Assembly: GCA_000697355.1 (NCBI GenBank)
Contig: JNEN01000790.1
Coordinates: forward strand, 1 to 36,256
Reading direction: 5' to 3'
Origin: Syncephalastrum monosporum B8922
Lineage: Eukaryota; Mucoromycota; Mucoromycetes; Mucorales; Syncephalastraceae
DNA: 36,256 bases
Part shown: positions 29,841 through 36,256 of the stretch, in pieces
How the letters are laid out: each line of letters starts with the position of its first letter
Position numbering within the stretch: the stretch's first letter is position 1
Program-made: the position numbers and the translations under genes
Notes under the pieces: generated by a model
Told to the model about the DNA's origin: nothing
The model's input: only the letters and a program-made list of their open reading frames with translations
Databases searched by the model: none

Positions 29841-31847
29841 AGCCTTGCCTTTCGCATATTATCATGATACACAGGTCTTTTAATAACGGCCGCCGTCCCT
29901 AGCCGCCCTTCCGCGAGGATAATATGCCCGGGTCTGCTCCTTATATGCTCCTGATGTGCTCTTTGCGTGATCCTGGTGTGCTGACGTGCTTGCTGCCTTC
30001 CGACGAAATTGATCTCTGCATCGAAACGCTTTGTGCGGTCTTTCCGCTGTCCGAGCCAGCGAGCACCACATGTGATTTTATTGTATGCTCCCTGTGGTGA
30101 TCCTGTACCACCAACATTGTCTCTACATATTATGCACATTTCTATAGGCAAGCAGGGCATATGTGTCATGGGGGTGGGGCCGTATCGGTCCAAAATCAAA
30201 CTCTGACAATGTTCGTAATATCTTGGACTGCGTCAGCACCATTGTTTTGCATGGAAGACCGTATCTCTGCCACATGCTTCTGCTTTTTATCCTTTTAAGC
30301 AGGCTAGAGCAGGTCGACCAGCACTCTGGTACCATCCATCTTGGAGGACGAGCAATAGTGAAAACGCAATGCCCGGTGCCTGAGTTAGTCTCTCATATCA
30401 TCCAGTAAAAAAGCCACTCTCGCAAGGCGATAGCATCTTACTGGCCACGACCATAGCTATGGCCAAAAAACCAAAAGCAAATCGGATAAGACATGTGATG
30501 TACGTATATAGCATCTATGATAATAGTGCATCTGAGGCATAATGATACCATTCTTCGTCACTCTGTTGGTAGCTTGGTATAACGTAAAATGCTATCTGCA
30601 GCGGCATTACCATTACGACTCCTTATTTACCCCGCCAAAAGCAATATATGAAAACCGAAAGACAATACTATATAAACGAACTTTTGGCTTGGTCATGGAC
30701 TCCACTGGAAGAGAGCCGAAAAAGAGCTGTAAACGGTGATAATTATATAGAAATACGGTGCCAGCAAATGGGGCTTTCGGCTTAGTCCGCTTCACCTGCG
30801 CCTATGCCGATGACGTTCCTTTCGTACTCAACTGCTTGATACCCAGCGTATCAGATATGTCTATCCCATTGACAAACTGCCTCTGGTTCACGTTTCTGAG
30901 TATGGGCTAAGTATGTGCTGTACATACGTCACATGATGTCTCCACGGGGCAGTCCTTTAGTGGTTCACGGCAGCCAGCTCTGGGACTCACAGAACAGATT
31001 TCACGTCCCAGAGTTGGCTTGCTGGAGCTTCCAGTCGTTGTCCGACATATGCAAGTGACAAGATACTCTCCAATTACCTCGTATTCTTTATTTTAGTGTA
31101 CTTAGTTGTCGTGTAGAAGAGGTTTATTTTAACGCCGCATTTTCCGTGCGCTATTAATGTGAGGTACTAGCCCTAGTGGAAAAAAAGGTTTCACGTTTAG
31201 AGCGCTGGATAGCAGCGACAGTGAAGTCACCGTATGCGTATATGGTAGTAGAATATCAAGGTTTTCACGAGTCGTACAAAAATAAAAGCAGCAAAGCATG
31301 GCTCGCCACCATCTTCTATTTGAGTTTTTGAAGGAACCTCACGATAAATTGGTCGAGTGCCTCACCCATCACCTTTGGTTTCTTGTTGTTATCATATACT
31401 GTTTTGGTGTGAGTTGGTGCAGTTGCCTCGTTATTACATTAATACCATGCTGTTTACTGAGACTGTAATATGTTTGCTCAAGCTGTATGATACAAGCGAA
31501 AGCGATCATATTGCCGAGGACAGCAACGAATAGGCTGCATCTATATCATACTCCACATGCGCCGTGCGAAACATACACAGCTGTGTATCTAGGAAACATC
31601 ACTAACTGCAATTTAAGACTTTAGGCTTGTTTTACAGATATGTTCATTCTTGAAAGTACTCATCAAAGCTCCGTGTTGTTCAGGGAATAGGGTCGGCATA
31701 GGAATTGACAAAAAAATCTATGGTATTGGTTCAGTGGATGAGGGAAAAGAGGCAAAAGTGGTAAAAAGGGAAGGGAAAGAAAACCCATTTGGTCTGCACA
31801 CAACAATATAGCATAAAACACAAAGTCGAAAAGGAGAAATAGAGAAT
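29841..31847. other. 2-kb intergenic region with structured DNA
   Basis: No gene is supported. It includes a 120-codon minus-strand frame (29837-30199), a 65-codon plus frame (30542-30739), and a 56-residue plus frame with a hydrophobic stretch (31298-31468), none with a known domain. A strong hairpin pair lies at 30972-31034. This is the largest gene-free stretch in the window and the best place to look for a non-coding RNA or a relic. Confidence 0.5.
30972..31034. repeat. Two adjacent hairpins
   Basis: The first has 15-base arms, AGCCAGCTCTGGGAC (30972-30986) and GTCCCAGAGTTGGCT (31005-31019), pairing fully with one G-T, around an 18-nt loop. Right after it CTGGA and TCCAG (31022-31034) make a second, five-base hairpin. 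The strength of the first stem is well above chance. It could be a structured RNA, a small inverted-repeat element or a protein site. Confidence 0.55.
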
Positions 31848-33308
31848 CTATCGTTGCTGCTGCTGCTGTTCCTGCTGCTGATTGATAATAGCATGGTAGT
31901 TTTCGGAATTACGCTTGAGGATTTCGAGGACCGGACCCAAAAGACGGGTGAAAGCTTTTTTGCCGAGAGTGGCACATTTCAGTCGACCTTGTGCAACGAC
32001 AGTTGCTGCACGTGGTGTGTCGTTAAGCAATGCCAGTTCTATATGTACATCCATGCCCATGAGAAAAAATTAGTGCGGGAGTTTCCAGCATTCGATGAAG
32101 TCCATACCACCGAAGTAGCTTCCCCGGTCAAGACGGTTGACTTCTTGCTGTTGAGTCATATCGCCATTGGTAGCCTTATACACCCCAGCTGAGCCGGATT
32201 CAATAATGTAAAACCGATCGCCGACATCACCCTCTGTCACAACAGGCTGACCATTATCGAAATAAACGGATTCCAGGGCATCGGCAATCTTATGCCGCTC
32301 ATACGGTTCGAGGGACTTGAGGAGGGGCACCTCTTCGAGGAAAGACTCGTACATGCGTCGCTTGCGGGACGTGTTTTCCATCAGAATGGTACGGAAAGTG
32401 ACACGATCGAGAGCCCAGAGGACAGCATCCGATGTGGCAACGATAGTGGCCGCGCGCGGAGCATTGTACATAAGCGCGAGTTCACCAAAGCTACCGCCGG
32501 CTTCATATGATGTGACTTTGGATGGGGGACCATCACCTTTGGATATGTAACAGTCGAAGTTACCAGATTCGACAACGTAAAAGAAATCACCCACGGCGCC
32601 TTGTTCAATGATGGTATGGCCGCCCGACACGTGTTTCTCTTCCATCGCATTGACAACATCTTGATACTGTTCCTCATCCAAGTTCTTGAACAGAAAGTTG
32701 TTGCCCACGCTAAGACGGATGCGGTCGCACTGATCCTGGCCCTTGGGGATCACCTTTTTGACGAAATCTCGTCCCTGGGTAGGAGCCATCGATTCGGCAC
32801 TCACCGAAGTTCGTCTGTCACGGTTGTAGGAAGGCGGCGGCATGGAAGAAAGAGGAGCAGTCGTGAACTTGTCCAGCACCTCTTCGTCAAAGTCGTCTTC
32901 AAAATCATCGGCTTCATCGTCTTCATCCCTTTGGTCATCACTGTCCATAAGATGCTCCCGAGAAACGCCACCCATATCTGGACCGCCGTTTCCAGCCAAG
33001 GGATGGAACTCGTCAGCAGCTAACAAAGATGCGGCGGTGGGGGGGCGAGTTTGAGTACGAGATGAAAAGAATGTCGATTCATACATATATGTATGTGTGT
33101 ATATGATAAATTATGTACCTTGATAGACAGGGCCAGCGTTCCCATTACGGAAGGCAGCACGCTGTTCCTCGAGCTTCTTTGCAAAGAAATTGGCGCAGTA
33201 CTGCAGAACATCCTCGGGTTGGTCGCGGCAGTAATCCGTGTGAAGCTCCGTCAGCAGCTGCGTGTACTCATCCGCGTACGAGAACGTGAAGTTACTATCT
33301 ATCGTCAT
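31848..33308 (-). CDS. PKAR: cAMP-dependent protein kinase regulatory subunit
   Basis: PKA regulatory subunit (yeast Bcy1, fungal PkaR). It holds the catalytic subunit inactive until cAMP binds. Three exons: 33308-33119, 33019-32108, 32038-31848; 430 aa. The N-terminal dimerisation/docking helices are at about 10-50 (LLTELHTDYCRDQPEDVLQY). A strongly acidic linker (about 88-112) leads to the inhibitor site RRTSVS with Ser135, a phosphorylatable type II-like sequence. The two cyclic-nucleotide domains carry intact phosphate-binding cassettes, FGELALMYNAPRAAT (241-255) and FGELALLNDTPRAAT (366-380). The C-terminus ends in a Gln-rich run. All elements needed for cAMP control are present. Mucorales often have several paralogs; which one this is cannot be told. 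Confidence 0.95.
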
Positions 33309-33563
33309 TGCAATGGCTAGGTAGGCTTAGACTGTGTGGTCAGACTATGCTGTCTTGTTCTATATGGCAATTTGAGATTAGCCAAGGTAATTAAAAAAAC
33401 AAAATGCTCTGCGAGACAGACCGCTGGGATGGAGGAAAAGGACCAGCTTTTTTTTTTTTTTTCTTGTTCACTGCCCTTTTTGATCTACGTCATTGCGGGC
33501 ATTGAATCATGAGCGGACGTGATACAAATGTGGAATTGGAGATGAAGAGCACACATTGGGATT
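33309..33563. other. PKAR promoter side, before the retroelement relic
   Basis: 255 nt with no gene. It holds a T-run at about 33450-33464 and then enters sequence upstream of the decayed ORF1 copy. The PKAR promoter must lie here and may overlap the relic. Confidence 0.55.
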
Positions 33564-33567
33564 ATGG

Positions 33568-34375
33568 TTCTCCCATGGCTCTTCCTGGTTCTTCACACCC
33601 TGGACCATTTGCCTGGGTCAGCCTCTCCCTTTGTCTGGAGCTCGTATTTCTCAAATAGGCTCTACTCGTCCGCTCTGTGCCACTCTCCTTGGGGGTCACC
33701 TCAACCGGGATGCGGCATAATTTTTTTTCGTCACGCCCGTACCGCAGCAGCCCAGCATAAAACCGTCTTTCAGAGACTCCGAGGCACAGGCCGCTATCGA
33801 CCGTTCCCGCGCAGAGAAACCCGGGATCGTTCGGTTGAAGGAATAGTGCATTCTTCAGTATTGCAGCTCTTCGTGAGATGGCCCCGGCGACATTCGTCGA
33901 ACGCCTTCCCACAATCTCCCCCTGAGGCGATTAGACCTCATCGACAGCCCGCATACCCTGTCATGCGCGATCGTCTCTTTCGAATCTGAAGAGGCCCACG
34001 ACAAAGACTGTACAGAAGATATTACAATCAATGACTTACTCTGAATGGGCTCACTCACGCTGGACACTGAGAGCAGTGTCCTTCGTCTGGCCCTCGAAAA
34101 TTTGCCTATTTTACGTGCTGCAGTTTTGGGGCCTTTGGTTAGAGAATGGCTCAGCCGCTTTAAGAAACTTCTGCATATGTAACTCTGCGCTTACTCCGCA
34201 AGAGGCTTGCTCAATTCGAGAGGTTTTGTCATGGCTGATATTTCTTCTGAGACGTCGGTCGACACCTTCTTTGTAAATCCTTGAACATGGATTTGAAGTA
34301 AACGCTAACAAGCACAAACGTGGCATTACCGCTCGCTGGCGTGGAATGCCAATGCCAATCCACAACATTTATTGC
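33568..34375 (+). pseudogene. Decayed copy of the retroelement ORF1 (gag-like)
   Basis: This stretch aligns along its length with the intact-looking ORF1 that starts at 34632, including the blocks around 33728-33800, 33870-34010 and 34066-34240. It carries several stop codons and frameshifts. It runs past the point where the second copy is interrupted and reaches the first CCHC knuckle (CKKKGHN at about 34373-34393), where similarity ends. The two copies lie about 1 kb apart in the same orientation. The relic is important as the uninterrupted reference for the LTR insertion described below. Confidence 0.75.
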
Positions 34376-34631
34376 AAGAAAAAGGGGCACAATATCACTG
34401 ACACAATAGGATAAAACAAAGACGGAAGCCACTGTCGTTCCAGTAGGATAAAAAACAAAAGAGGAATATGGAATATGTCATCAGTCGTTCAATATGGGAA
34501 ATAAAATAGGCAGTCGAATTCATCCCACATTCCTATGAAATTAGAATGGCTTCCATTCGCTATGTTTGTGACAGTGCTTACCAATTAAGGAAACAAGAGA
34601 CAGTTTTTATCTGCTCGGTAGCTGTTCTTTC
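34376..34631. other. Spacer between the two ORF1 copies
   Basis: About 250 nt, AT-rich, with no gene. Upstream of the second ATG the sequence resembles that before the relic for only about 12 nt, so this may hold the second element's leader. No target duplication was found around the copies. Confidence 0.45.
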
Positions 34632-35307
34632 ATGGCTCTTCCCGCTTTTCAACACTCTGGGCCCTTGCCTGGTCCAAACTCCCCCCCTCCCTCTGGCGAC
34701 CACATTCCCCTTAACAATCCCACTGGCCCGCCTTCCTCGTCCCCCTCGATCACCCCAGCCGAAATATGGCAGAGTTTTCGACACCACGCCCGCACCGCAC
34801 CAGCCCAACGCGAAACCGTTTTTCGAGACACGGAGGCACAGGCCGTTGTAGACCGTTCGCGTGCAGAAAAAATTTGGGTTCGCTCGGCAGAAGCGAACAG
34901 CGCAGTCTTCAACATTGCAGCTCATCGCGACATGACACCGGCGACGTTCGTTGAGCGCCTACCAACAGTTTGCCCTGAAGCTGTCGGCCTCATTCCCAGC
35001 CCACACTCCCCATCTTGCGCGATCGTCTCTTTCGACTCTGAAGAGGCCCGCGACAAAGCCTGTACAGAAGGCCTCACCATTAATGGTTTACTGTTTATTG
35101 GTACCCCAACGTTGGATACTGAGAGTAGTGTCTTTCGGCTGGCCTTAGAGAATTTGCCTATTTTACGTGCTGAAGTGTTGGGCCCTATGGTTCGCGAGTG
35201 GCTCAGCTGCTACGGAAAAGTTTTGCATGTACAATTATGCGCCTACTCCGCAGGAGGGCTGCTTAACTCAAAAGGCTTTGCCATGATTGATACTTCTGCC
35301 GAAACGG

Positions 35308-35742
35308 CAAATTGTGGTAAACCATCAACCGTCGGGTAGCTGTGTCTTCGTTGAGAAAGTCTAGACTTGCCTCTATACCCAATCGTTGTATCGGTTGCTA
35401 TCATGCACTTATTCAACTCCTCCATCGCCGGTTCAATTACTGCATATGAAACCGTAAAGAAGTATCCCGTACCGCTACTCTTATCTAATGGCACAGTTCC
35501 ATATGCAAGCTGCATCTGCCATTGTATATTCAATCACAGGCACATCGTCCCTGATGAAATTATTTTATTATCTTATCACTGGTTCTCTTTACTCAGCTGG
35601 ATGAAACATATTGAAGTCTATAAAAGACTTCCTAATTATTAGATGTAGACAGATCATATCGTACTCAACTTTAATATAATTTCAGTCTCACTTACTCTCT
35701 TGTCCTTTTTACTTGTCACATTTCTCTCTACGAAACACAAAT
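35308..35742 (+). mobile_element. Solo LTR (425 bp) with 5-bp target-site duplication
   Basis: The insert 35313-35737 starts with TG and ends with CA, the canonical LTR termini. It is flanked by a direct repeat CAAAT at 35308-35312 and 35738-35742. Removing the insert plus one CAAAT restores the ORF1 frame exactly, and the neighbouring relic copy has no insert at that place. Inside is a TATAAAA at 35619-35625, within an inverted repeat GAAGTC/GACTTC, the expected LTR promoter position about three quarters along. No internal retrotransposon sequence is present, so it is a solo LTR left by LTR-LTR recombination. Short open frames inside it are not genes. Orientation is inferred from the TATA. 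Confidence 0.85.
35619..35625 (+). promoter_or_regulatory. TATA box within the solo LTR
   Basis: TATAAAA is framed by the arms GAAGTC and GACTTC. It lies 307 nt into the LTR. It could still drive transcription rightward into the second half of ORF1. Confidence 0.45.
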
Positions 35743-36256
35743 GACACCCCACTGCAGGCTCTTGAGCATGAAATTGGGGTTAATGTCAATGGGCGCAAAC
35801 GTATCATTACCGCCCGCTGGCGCGGCATGCCAATCCATTGTAACTATTGCAAAAAGGAGGGGCACAGAGTTCGTGAATGCCCCAAGCTCAAAGCCCGTCA
35901 GACGCGTATAAATCGCGAAAAGAGATGTTACTCTTGTAACTCAGCCGAACATTTGGTGGCCAATTGCCCCCACGTCAGTCCATACTCGGTGCCTTCGAAA
36001 CGCGGCCGCACCGAACTTACCGGAGAACGTTACTGCGCTCAACAGACAAGCGCTAGCCAGTCTGCACCCGAAGTCACCACTGTGGATGACAATCCGGCAA
36101 ACACCCCTACCATCCTCCCTACCGAGGCTCTGACACCATCCCCCACGCCCGCTGAGTCACCAAGCCCCCCATCGACAACCGATGTCGATATGACCGCTGA
36201 GCATTTTCCCATCGCAGAGACAGAAGATGTCTCCGTAACTACCCTGGCCTCGCTAT

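Larger units (their letters stand above)
34632..36256 (+). pseudogene. Retroelement ORF1 (RRM-like plus CCHC knuckles), split by a solo LTR, 3' end off window
   Basis: Gag-like first protein of a retroelement, most like ORF1 of a non-LTR (LINE) element. The first 227 codons (34632-35312) are open. The N-terminus is Pro/Ser-rich, then comes a helical charged part. An RRM-like region follows, with SCAIVSFDSEEARDKA and GLLNSKGFAMID. At 35313 a 425-bp LTR interrupts the frame and brings a stop at 35337-35339. The frame resumes at 35743 and stays open to the window edge. This part has two zinc knuckles, C-x2-C-x4-H-x5-C type, at 35839-35880 and 35926-35967, then a Pro/Thr-rich acidic stretch. No reverse transcriptase or endonuclease is in the window, so the element class is inferred. 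Confidence 0.75.

Noticed and set aside
29837..30199. 120-codon minus-strand frame upstream of the RING gene
   Set aside because: No recognised domain, no promoter evidence, and composition like random translation. It might be part of the RING gene leader.
30542..30739. 65-codon plus-strand frame with a hydrophobic N-terminus
   Set aside because: Too short, no homology that I recognise, and no promoter or splice context. Left as unsupported.
35367..35642. Open frames inside the 35313-35737 insert
   Set aside because: They lie wholly inside a solo LTR defined by TG/CA ends and a target duplication, so they are chance frames.
1..36256. Biosynthetic or defence gene cluster
   Set aside because: Neighbouring genes belong to unrelated pathways, lie on both strands, and show no shared promoter motif. 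The AcpS-type transferase is housekeeping and no synthase lies nearby.

Overview
The window is nuclear DNA of a filamentous fungus, most likely an early-diverging lineage (Mucoromycota, probably Mucorales). The evidence is the density of short spliceosomal introns (44-142 nt, usually 50-65), short gene spacing, and the families present: a Tof1/Swi1/Timeless protein, a fungal-specific Kch1 membrane protein, a LIM-RhoGAP of the Lrg1 type, a PKA regulatory subunit, and a gag-like retroelement ORF1 with CCHC knuckles. The clade assignment is inference. I found no rRNA, tRNA or CRISPR. Exons were joined by hand from splice consensus and reading phase. All twelve multi-exon models (50 introns) close in frame.

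Layout. 1-4.3 kb: an unrecognised gene (+) convergent with a Timeless/Tof1 homologue (-) that has MCB-like ACGCG boxes upstream. 4.7-8.9 kb: a secreted SGNH/GDSL esterase (+) and an acid-lipase/steryl-ester-hydrolase family protein (+). 8.9-10.6 kb: a Kch1-like membrane protein (-), ending 79 nt from the lipase. 12.5-15.1 kb: an intracellular GH31 glycosidase of the YihQ clade (+). 16.5-18.7 kb: a secreted, probably GPI-anchored YcnI/DUF1775 protein (+) and an AcpS-type phosphopantetheinyl transferase (+). 19.5-24.5 kb: Lrg1-like LIM-RhoGAP (+), convergent with a FAHD1-like hydrolase (-). 26-29.8 kb: a double HMG-box protein (+), convergent with a RING protein (-). 31.8-33.3 kb: PKA regulatory subunit (-). 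33.5 kb to the end: a repeat-rich tail with two copies of a retroelement ORF1. One copy is decayed; the other is split by a 425-bp solo LTR with a 5-bp target duplication.

The genes do not form a pathway or cluster. This is ordinary eukaryotic gene order of independent housekeeping, signalling and secreted functions. Lrg1 (Rho1 GAP), the PKA regulatory subunit and Kch1 all touch cell-wall, polarity and growth signalling, but nothing in the sequence shows joint regulation.

The most unusual points are the high share of GC-AG introns (5 of 50 by my models), the YihQ-type GH31 without the expected sulfonate-binding arginine, the eukaryotic DUF1775 protein with a histidine at its predicted mature N-terminus, and the nested retroelement insertion. 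I saw no convincing evidence of a wholly new multi-gene system.
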